Below, one piece after another: positions 8,695 through 17,531 of a stretch of DNA of 64,000 nucleotides. The stretch is from Betaproteobacteria bacterium (lineage in GTDB: Bacteria > Pseudomonadota > Gammaproteobacteria > Burkholderiales > Usitatibacteraceae): NCBI GenBank assembly GCA_016791265.1, contig JAEUMY010000023.1, positions 124,001-188,000 of the forward strand, written 5' to 3'. The translations under genes and the position numbers were made by a program. Positions within the stretch are counted from its first letter, which is position 1; every line of letters starts with the position of its first letter. The notes under the pieces were generated by a model. The model had not been told where the DNA came from and did not search any database. It saw only the letters and a list, made by a program, of their open reading frames with translations.

Positions 8695-10197
8695 ATGATC
8701 GAGTCCATCACTTCGCTCTTGCAAGGCTTCACCGTCGCGCTGACGCCGTTCAACCTCATGCTGATGGCGATCGGCATCATTCTCGGCGTCCTGATCGGCG
8801 TGCTGCCGGGACTGGGCGGCGCCAACGGCGTGGCGATCCTCTTGCCGCTCACGTTCACGATGCCGCCGACGTCGGCCATCATCCTGCTCTCTTGCATCTA
8901 CTGGGGCGCGCTGTTCGGTGGCGCGATCACGTCCATCCTGTTCAACATCCCCGGCGAGCCGTGGTCGGTGGCCACGACCTTCGACGGCTATCCGCTGGCG
9001 CAGCAGGGCAAGGCGGGACAGGCGCTCACGTCCGCGTTCACGTCGTCGTTCATCGGCGCGTTCGTGGCCGTGGTGATGATCACGTTTCTCGCCCCGTTCG
9101 TGGCCAAGCTCGCATTGAAGTTCGGACCCAAGGAGAATTTCTCGGTCTATCTCCTCACCTTCTGCGCCTTTGTCGGCATGAGCAAGGGCGCGCCGTGGAA
9201 AACCATCGTCGCGATGATGCTGGGCTTCGCGCTGGCATCAGTGGGACTCGACAACGTGACCGGCAGTCTCCGCCTCACCTTCGGCCAGGAAGCGCTGCTG
9301 AAAGGCTTCAACTTCCTCATCGCCGTGATCGGCTTGTTCGGCATTGGCGAAATCCTGCTCACCATCGAAGAAGGCCTGGTGTTCAAGGGGGCCAAGGCGA
9401 AATTGAACATGCAGGTGGTCTTGGAGACCTGGAAGGAGCTGCCCAAGTACTGGAAGACGTCGCTGCGCTCGTCCGCGGTGGGCTGCTTCATGGGCATCGT
9501 GCCGGGCGGCGCGACCCCGGCGTCGTTCATGGCCTATGGTGTGGCCAAGCGCATGTCGCCGGACGGCAACGACTTTGGCAAGGGCAAGGTCGAGGGCGTG
9601 GTCGCGCCCGAGACGGCCGCGCACGCCGCCGGGACATCCGCGCTGCTGCCAATGTTGACGTTGGGCGTGCCGGGATCGCCCACCGCCGCGGTGTTGCTGG
9701 GCGGTCTGCTCATCTGGGGTCTGCAACCCGGCCCGCTGCTCTTCGTCGAGCAAAAGGACTTCGTGTGGGGTCTCATCGCGTCGATGTATCTGGGCAACAT
9801 CGTCGGCCTCATCATCGTGCTGACCTGCGTGCCGCTCTTCGCCGCGATCCTGCGCATCCCCTTCGCGATCATCGCGCCGGTGATCCTGGTCATTTGCGCC
9901 ATCGGCGCGTACACGGTGAACAACAGCATGTTCGACGTGTACATGATGCTGGTGTTCGGCGTGTTGGGCTACCTCTTCAAGAAGCTCGACTATCCGCTGG
10001 CGCCACTGGTGCTGGCGCTGGTGCTGGGGGACCGCACCGAAGAGGCGTTCCGCCAGGCGCTGCTGGGCACGGGCGGCGATCTTTCCGTGTTCTTCTCGAA
10101 CGGACTGGTGGGTACGATCACGACATTGGCGCTGACCTTGCTGTTCTGGCCGCTGGTGAGCAAGCTCCTGGCGATGGTGAGGTCGAAGTGGAAATAA
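8695..10197 (+). CDS. tctA: Tripartite tricarboxylate transporter large permease
   Basis: A 500-residue TctA permease with about a dozen membrane segments. Family signatures are visible: GVLIGVLPGLGGANGVAILLP near residue 30, the IPGEPWSVATTFDGYP loop near 85-100, and GVPGSPTAAVLLGGLLIWGL near 325. It moves the substrate delivered by TctC, probably driven by an ion gradient. The stop codon runs directly into a 32-bp perfect palindrome that separates it from the convergent crp-family gene. Confidence 0.95.
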   Translation: MIESITSLLQGFTVALTPFNLMLMAIGIILGVLIGVLPGLGGANGVAILLPLTFTMPPTSAIILLSCIYWGALFGGAITSILFNIPGEPWSVATTFDGYPLAQQGKAGQALTSAFTSSFIGAFVAVVMITFLAPFVAKLALKFGPKENFSVYLLTFCAFVGMSKGAPWKTIVAMMLGFALASVGLDNVTGSLRLTFGQEALLKGFNFLIAVIGLFGIGEILLTIEEGLVFKGAKAKLNMQVVLETWKELPKYWKTSLRSSAVGCFMGIVPGGATPASFMAYGVAKRMSPDGNDFGKGKVEGVVAPETAAHAAGTSALLPMLTLGVPGSPTAAVLLGGLLIWGLQPGPLLFVEQKDFVWGLIASMYLGNIVGLIIVLTCVPLFAAILRIPFAIIAPVILVICAIGAYTVNNSMFDVYMMLVFGVLGYLFKKLDYPLAPLVLALVLGDRTEEAFRQALLGTGGDLSVFFSNGLVGTITTLALTLLFWPLVSKLLAMVRSKWK

Positions 10198-10229
10198 CAA
10201 GGCCGTTGCGAATATTCGCAACGGCCTTG
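10198..10229. terminator. 32-bp perfect palindrome, likely bidirectional terminator
   Basis: Both arms are complementary over 16 bp with no mismatch. The arm reads CAAGGCCGTTGCGAAT and the centre is GCGAATATTCGC (10208-10219). It begins right after the tctA stop and lies 18 bp from the stop of the convergent regulator gene. There is no strong U-tract, so the terminator role is inferred from placement and stem strength. Confidence 0.7.
10208..10219. repeat. GCGAATATTCGC palindrome at convergent gene ends
   Basis: A perfect copy forming the core of the larger palindrome 10198-10229. Confidence 0.97.
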
Positions 10230-10246
10230 GTCGATCACGCCGTCAT

Positions 10247-10855
10247 TCAGGTGAGATCGCGGTGCTTCAATCTCGACAGGGTTTCCGCTGAAAGATTCAG
10301 ATACGACGCGAGTTCCTTTTTCGGCACGCGCTCGTAAAGGTCGGGCCGTTTTCTGAGGAACCGGCGCACACGACCCTCGGCGTCGAGGAGGTGCAAAGTG
10401 ATGGTGTGAGCCATGACCTCGGACATGAGATGCATGACCTCGTATTCGAAATCGGCCTTCAGTTGCGGATGGCGATCCAGAAACGCGCCCCAGGCCGGCA
10501 GCGGCAGGCGCGCCACGCGGCCGCGACTCACGGCGCGGATCGAGTACGGCGACGGCGTATGCAGCTTCCACGCGGCGTAGCTGGTGTCGATGTCATCCTC
10601 GACCGCGAAGCGCAGGATCATTTCCCGGCCCCCGGAGTTCGACACCACGCGCTTGACCACGCCTTCCAGCACGAAGAACTGCTCCATCTCGTGGTCGCCC
10701 TGCGAAACGAGGATGTCGCCCTTCTTGCAGTCCATGATCGACAAGAGCTTCTCAAGCTCCGTCAGCGCCTTCGGCTTCAGACTGCGCAGCACGATGTTGG
10801 TCTTAAGCTGCCCAAGGATTTTTTCGCGGTCGGGATGGTTGATGAGCTGGGCCAT
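10247..10855 (-). CDS. Crp/Fnr family transcriptional regulator
   Basis: A 202-residue regulator. The cyclic-nucleotide-binding-like barrel spans about residues 25-135 (KGDILVSQGDHEMEQFFVLEGVVKR). A long dimer helix follows, then a short winged-helix domain with KKELASYLNLSAETLSRL as recognition helices near the C-terminus. There are no N-terminal Fnr-type cysteines, so it is not an iron-sulphur oxygen sensor. It faces the opposite way from oxc across a 267-bp spacer, a usual layout for a local regulator; control of the oxalate genes or of tctCBA is inference. No effector can be assigned. Confidence 0.88.
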   Translation of the reverse strand: MAQLINHPDREKILGQLKTNIVLRSLKPKALTELEKLLSIMDCKKGDILVSQGDHEMEQFFVLEGVVKRVVSNSGGREMILRFAVEDDIDTSYAAWKLHTPSPYSIRAVSRGRVARLPLPAWGAFLDRHPQLKADFEYEVMHLMSEVMAHTITLHLLDAEGRVRRFLRKRPDLYERVPKKELASYLNLSAETLSRLKHRDLT

Positions 10856-11122
10856 GTGTGATGCCTGGAAAGATTGATCTGTGTCGGGAAAATGACCTGG
10901 AACAAGCGCGCGCGGAGGGCTGATTGACCCCCATCAAGGCGACGCGTGAGCCGCGTTTTTACGATGCCATTATAGACGGATCATCCGCCGCTCCGTCGCT
11001 GTGGTTGCATCGGTCGCGGTCGCGGCGGCACGGGTGGTGGCGCGGCGCGCGGCAACTTCCACGCAATCATTCAAAGCAGCGCGGCGCGCCACACAACGCC
11101 GTGCAAATCCGAGGAGGCCAGC

Positions 11123-12883
11123 ATGGGCATAGTTTCCGATCCCGCAGCCAGGGCGGCAGAGACCGCGGCACAAGAGATGACGGATGGATTCAACCTTGTC
11201 ATCGAGGCCCTGAAGCTGAACGGCATCTCGACCATTTACGGTCTGCCCGGGATTCCCATCACGGACCTCACGCGGAAGGCTCAGGCGGCGGGCCTGCGCG
11301 TCCTGTCCTTTCGCCACGAACAGAATGCCGGCTATGCCGCATCCATCGCGGGCTTTCTCACGCAGAAACCCGGCATCTGCCTCACCGTGTCGGCGCCGGG
11401 CTTCCTGAACGGTTTGAATGCGCTGGCGCACGCGACGGTGAACTGCTTCCCGATGATTCTCATCAGCGGCTCCTCCGAGCGCGAGATTGTCGATTTGCAG
11501 CAGGGCGACTACGAGGAGATGGACCAGCTCGCCATCGCCAAACCCGTCGCCAAGGCGGCGTATCGCGTGCTGCACGCGGAGGACATTGGTGTAGGCATCG
11601 CGCGCGCGATCCGCGCGGCCGTGTCCGGCCGGCCGGGCGGCGTGTATCTCGATTTGCCGGCCAAGCTCTTCGCGCAGAGCCTGCCGGCCGATGCGGGCAG
11701 GCAGTCGCTCATCCAGGTGGTCGATCCCGCGCCGCGCCAGGTTCCGGCGCCCGATGCGGTGAAGCGCGCACTCGATCTGTTGAAGAGCGCGAAGAAGCCG
11801 CTCATCCTGCTGGGCAAAGGTGCGGCATATGCGCAGGCGGATGCGAATATTCGCAAGTTGGTGGAGTCCTCCGGCATGCCGTATCTGCCCATGTCGATGG
11901 CCAAGGGCTTGTTGCCCGACACGCATGAGCAATGCGCCTCCGCCGCGCGGTCCTACGTCTTGCCGGAGGCCGACGTCGTGCTCCTCATCGGCGCGCGCTT
12001 GAATTGGCTCTTGTCGCATGGCAAGGGCAAGACCTGGGGTGGCAAGGGCCACAAGGACTGGGGTGGACAGAAGTTCGTTCAGATCGACATTTCCCCGCAG
12101 GAGGCGGACAGCAACGTGAGAATCGATGCGCCGCTGGTGGGCGACATCGATTCCTGCGTGTCCGCGCTGCTCGCCGGCATGAACGAAAAAGCGGGCGGCT
12201 GGGCCAAGCCGTCCGCCGAGTGGCTCTCAGCCATCCATGAAAAGAAGAGCAAGAACGTCGCCAAGATGGCCGAGACGCTGGCGAAGAATCCAACGCCGAT
12301 GAACTTTCACAGCGCGCTCAATGTGGTGCGCGACATCGTCAAGGCCAACCCGGACGCGATGTTGGTGAACGAAGGCGCCAACGCGCTCGACTTCACGCGA
12401 AGCATCGTCGACATGTATCAGCCCAGAAAGCGCGTCGACGTGGGCACCTGGGGCATCATGGGGGTGGGCATGGGTTATTGTGTCGCCGCCGCGGTCGAGA
12501 CCGGCCAGCAGGTCATCGCCATCGAGGGCGACAGCGCGTTCGGTTTTTCCGGCATGGAAGTGGAAACCATCTGCCGCTACAACCTGCCGGTGTGCATCGT
12601 GATCATGAACAACAATGGCGTGTACAAGGGCACGGATGTTGATCCCACGGGCCGCGATCCCGCGCCGACCGTGTTCGTGAAGGGTGCGCGCTATGACAAG
12701 ATCATGGAGGCGTTTGGGGGTGTTGGCGTCAATGCCGGCACGCCGGACGAGCTGCGTCGCGCCATGGAAGAGGCCATCCGCTCGAAGAAGCCGACGCTCA
12801 TCAACGCGGTGATCGACGAGACAGCCGGCACCGAGAGCGGACGCATCACCAGTCTCAATCCTACGGCGGCCAAGAAGGCCTGA
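11123..12883 (+). CDS. oxc: Oxalyl-CoA decarboxylase
   Basis: A ThDP enzyme that converts oxalyl-CoA to formyl-CoA and CO2 in the cytoplasm, 586 residues, close to family length. [10 protein letters not shown] near residue 64 carries the catalytic Glu66. The C-terminal ThDP/Mg motif starts [20 protein letters not shown] and ends with [15 protein letters not shown], near the N-terminus, is characteristic of oxalyl-CoA decarboxylases. The ATG follows GAGGAGGCCAGC. The gene heads an oxc-frc-formyltransferase set. One GCGAATATTCGC site is read as Ala-Asn-Ile-Arg around residue 242. Confidence 0.96.
   Translation: MGIVSDPAARAAETAAQEMTDGFNLVIEALKLNGISTIYGLPGIPITDLTRKAQAAGLRVLSFRHEQNAGYAASIAGFLTQKPGICLTVSAPGFLNGLNALAHATVNCFPMILISGSSEREIVDLQQGDYEEMDQLAIAKPVAKAAYRVLHAEDIGVGIARAIRAAVSGRPGGVYLDLPAKLFAQSLPADAGRQSLIQVVDPAPRQVPAPDAVKRALDLLKSAKKPLILLGKGAAYAQADANIRKLVESSGMPYLPMSMAKGLLPDTHEQCASAARSYVLPEADVVLLIGARLNWLLSHGKGKTWGGKGHKDWGGQKFVQIDISPQEADSNVRIDAPLVGDIDSCVSALLAGMNEKAGGWAKPSAEWLSAIHEKKSKNVAKMAETLAKNPTPMNFHSALNVVRDIVKANPDAMLVNEGANALDFTRSIVDMYQPRKRVDVGTWGIMGVGMGYCVAAAVETGQQVIAIEGDSAFGFSGMEVETICRYNLPVCIVIMNNNGVYKGTDVDPTGRDPAPTVFVKGARYDKIMEAFGGVGVNAGTPDELRRAMEEAIRSKKPTLINAVIDETAGTESGRITSLNPTAAKKA
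11843..11854. repeat. GCGAATATTCGC palindrome inside oxc
   Basis: A perfect copy, read as Ala-Asn-Ile-Arg. Confidence 0.97.
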
Positions 12884-12897
12884 TTCAACCCCTCTTC

Positions 12898-12983
12898 ACC
12901 ACGGAGACCACAGAGACCACCAGAAGGCGAAGCCAGTGCGAATATTCGCGGAGCTTCTCCGCGGCCTCTGTGGTCTCCGTGGT
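12898..12983. repeat. Large inverted repeat between oxc and frc
   Basis: ACCACGGAGACCACAGAG (12898-12915) and its perfect complement (12966-12983) enclose a 50-nt loop. The loop contains a GCGAATATTCGC site and GCGGAGCTTCTCCGC. The arm belongs to a GAGACCACAGAG type of dispersed repeat that I recall from other environmental genomes. It would form a strong stem in an oxc-frc transcript and could lower frc expression. Confidence 0.85.
12938..12949. repeat. GCGAATATTCGC palindrome in oxc-frc spacer
   Basis: A perfect copy inside the loop of the 12898-12983 inverted repeat. Confidence 0.97.
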
Positions 12984-13018
12984 TCAAGACTTTTTTGGAG
13001 CGTGTGAATGGAAGCGTT

Positions 13019-14287
13019 ATGGAAGCGTTGAAAGGTGTGCGCATTCTGGATATGACGCATGTCCAAGCCGGACCGACGTGCTCGCAACTGCTCGCGTGGA
13101 TGGGCGCCGATGTCATCAAGTTCGAGCCGCCGCAGGGCGACGCCACGCGCGGGCAACTGCGCGACATTCCGGGTGCGGACAGCCTGTACTTCACGATGCT
13201 GAACTGCAACAAGCGCTCCATCACCGTGAACATGAAGTCGGCGGAGGGTAAGCAGGTCTTCGTCGATCTCCTGAAGCGGTGCGACATCATGATGGAGAAC
13301 TTCGGCCCCGGCGTGCTGGAGCGGCTTGGCTTCACGTGGGAAAAGATTCACGAGATCAATCCAAAGATCGTGGTGGGCAGCATCAAGGGGTTCGGTTCCA
13401 CCGGCCCTTACGCGGAATTCAAGGCCTACGAGAACGTGGCGCAGGCCATGGGCGGGGCGATGAGCACGACCGGCGTCCCCGGTGGGCCGCCCTTTGTCAC
13501 CGGCGCGCAGATTGGTGATTCCGGCACCGGCTTGCATCTCGCCATCGGTTTGCTGGCGGCGTTGCATCAGGCCAATCGCACCGGCCAGGGACAATACGTG
13601 GAAGTGGCGATGATGGACGGCGTGATGAATCTTTGCCGCGTCAAATTCCGCGACCACCAGCGACTCACGCGCGGCGAACTCCCCGAATATTCGGTACCCA
13701 CCTACCAAGACATGGGTGATGTGCCCAGAGCCGGCAACGACTCCGGCGGCGGGCAGCTCGGCAACGCGATCCACTGCAAACCGCATGGGCCGAACGACTG
13801 GCTGTATGTCGTGGTCCAGGAGGCCGTGTTCGAGGCGCTTGCCAACCGCATCGGCCCCGATGTCGGCATGCCTGGCATGGCGACCGATCAAAGGCTCGTG
13901 AAAATCGCGGATCGCCGCCAGAACCAGCAACTGCTGTGGACGCTCATCAACAAGTTCGCGGAGAAGCACACCAAGCGTGAACTGATGGCGATCCTGAATC
14001 CGCTGGACGTGCCCTGCGGCCCCATCATGTCCACCACCGATCTCGCCACCGACGAGCATGTGCAGGGACGCGACATGTATGTCGAACTGGATCATCCGCA
14101 GCGCGGCAAGTGGTTCAACGTCGGCATGCCGATCAAACTCTCCGCGTCGCCCGCGAAGATCGAACGCTCGCCGCTTTTGGGTGAGCACACCGACGAAGTG
14201 CTGCGGGATGTGCTGGGCTACGACGCGGCGAAAATTGAAGCGCTGAAAGCGGCAAGCGCCTTCTCCGCGCCGCCCAAGAAAGCATAA
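13019..14287 (+). CDS. frc: Formyl-CoA:oxalate CoA-transferase
   Basis: A class III CoA-transferase that moves CoA from formyl-CoA to oxalate, giving oxalyl-CoA and formate, 422 residues from the chosen ATG. The start MEALKGVRILDMTHVQAGPT matches the family N-terminus; an upstream TTG at 12995 is less likely. The catalytic aspartate is D167 in QIGDSGTGLHLAIG (family D169). EPPQGD and GFGSTGPY are further class III hallmarks. It works with oxc in a cycle. The spacer before it holds the large inverted repeat, so it may be transcribed with oxc but at a different level. Confidence 0.96.
   Translation: MEALKGVRILDMTHVQAGPTCSQLLAWMGADVIKFEPPQGDATRGQLRDIPGADSLYFTMLNCNKRSITVNMKSAEGKQVFVDLLKRCDIMMENFGPGVLERLGFTWEKIHEINPKIVVGSIKGFGSTGPYAEFKAYENVAQAMGGAMSTTGVPGGPPFVTGAQIGDSGTGLHLAIGLLAALHQANRTGQGQYVEVAMMDGVMNLCRVKFRDHQRLTRGELPEYSVPTYQDMGDVPRAGNDSGGGQLGNAIHCKPHGPNDWLYVVVQEAVFEALANRIGPDVGMPGMATDQRLVKIADRRQNQQLLWTLINKFAEKHTKRELMAILNPLDVPCGPIMSTTDLATDEHVQGRDMYVELDHPQRGKWFNVGMPIKLSASPAKIERSPLLGEHTDEVLRDVLGYDAAKIEALKAASAFSAPPKKA
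13683..13694. repeat. Variant palindrome CCGAATATTCGG inside frc
   Basis: It keeps the GAATATTC core and full dyad symmetry, but the outer pair is CC/GG instead of GC/GC. It is read as Glu-Tyr-Ser. Confidence 0.8.
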
Positions 14288-14297
14288 GGAGCCGCAC

Positions 14298-15230
14298 ATG
14301 AAAGTCGCCATCATCGGCCAGCAGGACTTTGGCAAAGCGGTTCTTGAAGCCTTTCTCGCGCGAGGGGACGAGGTCGCCGGCGTTTTTTGCGCGCCCGAGA
14401 AGGAGGGCGCCCGCCCGGATGCGCTGCGAGTGGCGGCACAGGAGAAGGGCATCAAGACCTTCCAGTTGCCTTCGCTCAAGGGGCCGGACGCGCAAGCCGC
14501 GTTGCGCGATCTGAACGTGGACATCGGCATCATGGCCTATGTGTTGCAGTTCGCGCCACAGGAGTTTGTGAACATCCCCAAGCACGGCACGATTCAATAT
14601 CACCCATCGCTCCTGCCCAAGTATCGCGGTCCGTCCGCCATCGGCTGGTCCATCATCAAGGGCGAGAAGGAAACCGGGCTCTCCATTTTCCGGCCCACGG
14701 ACGGCCTGGACGAAGGCCCGGTCATCCTGCAGAAATCCACGTCCATCAGCGACGACGACACGCTCGGCAGCGTGTACTTTGACCGCTTGTTTCCGCTGGG
14801 TGTTGCCGCGATGCTGGAGGCGGCGAACCTCGTGGTGGCCGGCAAGCATCGGGAAATCGCGCAGGATGAATCGCTGGCGACCTACGAAGGCTGGTGTCGC
14901 GCGGCGGAGTCGAAAATCAACTGGCACAACCACGTCGATTTCGTCTACAACTTGATTCGCGGCTGCAGCCCGGCGCCCGGCGCCTGGACCACCTTGAATG
15001 GCAAGAAGATTCAGGTCTTCGATGCGAAGAAGCACGCCGTCCGCACCTTTGGCGAGGTCAAGGGCAAGCCCGGTGAAGTCACCCATGTCACCGACACTTC
15101 GTTCTTCGTCACGGCTCAAGGCGGCCAGATCGAGGTCATCAAAGCCAAGCACGAAGAGGGCAAGAAGGCATCCGGGCCGGAGCTCGCCGCCGCCTTTGGC
15201 ATCGCCGCCGGCACGACGCTGGGAACGTAA
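14298..15230 (+). CDS. Formyltransferase-fold protein, formyl-THF hydrolase-like
   Basis: A 310-residue protein with the N-terminal formyltransferase fold (MKVAIIGQQDFGKAVLEAFL) and a C-terminal FMT-like beta domain from about residue 210. The active-site stretch is YHPSLLPKYRGPSA with His102, and the catalytic aspartate is in DGLDEGPV (Asp138). The FMT Asn is replaced by Gln100, as the residue also differs in the hydrolase domain of 10-formyl-THF dehydrogenase, which this protein resembles more than a methionyl-tRNA formyltransferase. It sits 10 bp after frc, so it probably acts on one-carbon units from oxalate. It could release formate from 10-formyl-THF or transfer formyl to an unknown acceptor. 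Confidence 0.8.
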   Translation: MKVAIIGQQDFGKAVLEAFLARGDEVAGVFCAPEKEGARPDALRVAAQEKGIKTFQLPSLKGPDAQAALRDLNVDIGIMAYVLQFAPQEFVNIPKHGTIQYHPSLLPKYRGPSAIGWSIIKGEKETGLSIFRPTDGLDEGPVILQKSTSISDDDTLGSVYFDRLFPLGVAAMLEAANLVVAGKHREIAQDESLATYEGWCRAAESKINWHNHVDFVYNLIRGCSPAPGAWTTLNGKKIQVFDAKKHAVRTFGEVKGKPGEVTHVTDTSFFVTAQGGQIEVIKAKHEEGKKASGPELAAAFGIAAGTTLGT

Positions 15231-15451
15231 CAGTTGTTGCCAGGCTGATCGGCGCCATCCCCTGGCCGGCAATGGCGCCTCGCCAAGCCGGGTTACCCGT
15301 GGTTACATTTCGCCTCCCATCCGGGCGGCGGAGCCGTTTGTCTTTGCCGCTTTGACAGCGTAGATTGAGGCGAACAGCATAGGGGCAACACCGCGCCCGG
15401 CTCCACTGGCGCGAAGGTGGCAAGACAGAAAGACGGGAAGGGAAATTCATC

Positions 15452-17530
15452 ATGCGAAACACAGTGCGAATATTCGCAACGCTGTCGGTTGCGCTCGCGA
15501 TGCAGGCGGGCGCCTCGTCCGCCGCGACAGCGGACGCGGTGGAGTATTACCACGCCGCGAGCAATCACTACTTCCTCACGGCGAGCCCCGGCGAGGTTGC
15601 ATTCATGGACGGCTCACCCAACTGGCGGCGGACGGGTGCCAGCTTCAAGGTGTGGCCCACCGCTGCCGACGCGCCGGCGGGTGCGGTCGCTGCTTGCGTC
15701 TACAACGCGCCGGTCATCGGCGCCGATGTCAGGTTTTACAGCGTCGACATGGGCGAGTGTGATTTTCTGTCGACCTTCGACCTGGCGAGCTACGGCGGTG
15801 TGCAGTTCTACGCCGTACCCGCCGTCAACGGCGCGTGCGCCAACGATTTGCAGCCGATTCGCCGCGGCTTCTTCGACAATGGCCAGGGCAACATCAACTT
15901 CCGCTACAGCACGACGCTCTCGGCCGCGCAGGATTCCATGGATCGCGGCTGGAACGACAATGGTGTGACGCTGTGCGTGCCGGGCACGTCCATGGCGCGA
16001 CGCGCGGACATCATTCGTCTGCTGCGCCAGGCGACATTCGGTCCGACCGACGAACTCATCAGCCGGGTCGAGCAGCTCGGCATCAACGCCTGGCTCGCCG
16101 AGCAATTCGTGGCGCCCAAGTCCGCCTATCCCGATCTACCCTATGTCGCGTTCAACCGGCCCGACACCTGCACCGGCAGTTGCTCGCGTGACAACTACAC
16201 GCTCTTCCCGGTTCAGGTGCGTTTTCTGCAAAACGCGTACACCGGGCAGGATCAATTGCGCCAGCGCGTCGCGTTCGCCCTGTCGCAAATCATCGTGACC
16301 TCCGGCATCGAGGTGAATCATCCGTACGGCATGGCGCGGTATCAGCAGATTCTGCTGGATCACGCCTTTGGCAACTATCGCGACGTGCTCTATCACACGA
16401 CGCTCTCGCCGGTGATGGGCCGCTTCCTCGACATGGCCAACAGCAACAAGCCCGATGTCGCACGCGGCATTTCCGCCAACGAGAATTTCGCCCGAGAGCT
16501 GCTGCAACTGTTCAGCGTCGGCCTCTATGACATGAACATGGACGGTACGCTGAAGACCAACCAGGCGGGCGAGCCGATCCCGACCTATTCGCAGACGACG
16601 GTGGAGAATTTCGCCAGAGTGTTCACCGGCTGGACCTATCCACCGGTCGGAGGCGGCACGGCCACGCGCAACAACGGCGTCAACTACGAGGCGCCCATGC
16701 AGGCGGTTCAATCGAACCACGACACCAACGCCAAGACGCTGCTCAACGGCGTCGTGCTGCCGGCCGGGCGCACGGCGGAGCAGGACCTGAATGCGGCGCT
16801 CGATAACATCTTCAATCACCCCAACGTGCCCCCCTTCGTCGCGCGGCAGCTTATCCAGAAGTTGGTGGGCGGTTCGCCCAGCCCCGCCTATGTGGGCCGG
16901 GTCGCGGCGGTGTTCGCCAACAACGGCTTCTTCCAGCGCGGCGACTTGCGCGCCGTGGTGCAGGCGATCCTGACCGATCCGGAGGCGCGCGGCGATCTCA
17001 AGGCCACGGCCAATTACGGTCATCTGGTCGAGCCGATTTTGCTCACCACGCAGATGATGCGCGGTCTCGGTGGCACGTCCGACGGCGTGTACGAGTCACG
17101 CCAGCTTGGCAGCATGGCGCAGAGCATTTTCTCGGCGCCGTCGGTGTTCAATTTCTATCCGCCCGACCGCAAACTGCCCGCGACGGGTTCCACCGCGCCC
17201 GAGTTCGCCATTCTGAACACCGGCACCGTGTTCGCTCGCGCCAATTTCATCAACAACATCGTCATGGGCAACGCCATCGCCGCCGACACGTCCGTCACGG
17301 GCGCGACCGGCACACGCATCGACTGGACGCCGTGGCAGGCGCTTGCCGGCAATCCGGCCGCGCTGGTCGACAAGCTGGCCTGGACCTTCACCGCGGGCAG
17401 TCTGTCCGACAGCGCGCGCAACATCATCATCACGGCGGTGAATGCCGTGTCCGCGACCGACACCCTGACCCGCGCCAAAACGGCGGCGTATCTGGTGCTG
17501 AACGCAAGCCAAACCCAAGTGGAGCGCTGA
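15452..17530 (+). CDS. DUF1800 family secreted protein
   Basis: A 692-residue exported protein. The signal peptide spans about residues 1-25 (ending SSAATA). Residues 30-170 hold a repeat resembling the DUF5648-type domain (VEYYHAASNHYFLTASPGE, then VRFYSVDMGECDFL). The DUF1800 domain fills about 185-690 (RLLRQATFGPTDELISRVEQLGI and ENFARELLQLFSVGLYDMN). The function is unknown; genes of this family nearly always precede a DUF1501 gene, as here (1-bp spacing). A GCGAATATTCGC site overlaps codons 6-9 in the signal peptide as Arg-Ile-Phe-Ala, giving the first residues an unusual ATA codon. Confidence 0.92.
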   Translation: MRNTVRIFATLSVALAMQAGASSAATADAVEYYHAASNHYFLTASPGEVAFMDGSPNWRRTGASFKVWPTAADAPAGAVAACVYNAPVIGADVRFYSVDMGECDFLSTFDLASYGGVQFYAVPAVNGACANDLQPIRRGFFDNGQGNINFRYSTTLSAAQDSMDRGWNDNGVTLCVPGTSMARRADIIRLLRQATFGPTDELISRVEQLGINAWLAEQFVAPKSAYPDLPYVAFNRPDTCTGSCSRDNYTLFPVQVRFLQNAYTGQDQLRQRVAFALSQIIVTSGIEVNHPYGMARYQQILLDHAFGNYRDVLYHTTLSPVMGRFLDMANSNKPDVARGISANENFARELLQLFSVGLYDMNMDGTLKTNQAGEPIPTYSQTTVENFARVFTGWTYPPVGGGTATRNNGVNYEAPMQAVQSNHDTNAKTLLNGVVLPAGRTAEQDLNAALDNIFNHPNVPPFVARQLIQKLVGGSPSPAYVGRVAAVFANNGFFQRGDLRAVVQAILTDPEARGDLKATANYGHLVEPILLTTQMMRGLGGTSDGVYESRQLGSMAQSIFSAPSVFNFYPPDRKLPATGSTAPEFAILNTGTVFARANFINNIVMGNAIAADTSVTGATGTRIDWTPWQALAGNPAALVDKLAWTFTAGSLSDSARNIIITAVNAVSATDTLTRAKTAAYLVLNASQTQVER
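15466..15477. repeat. GCGAATATTCGC palindrome in DUF1800 signal-peptide region
   Basis: A perfect copy, 14 bp after the start codon, read as Arg-Ile-Phe-Ala. Confidence 0.97.
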
Positions 17531-17531
17531 C

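Noticed and set aside
12896..14533. 545-codon minus-strand frame
   Set aside because: Antisense to frc and the formyltransferase gene; composition artefact.
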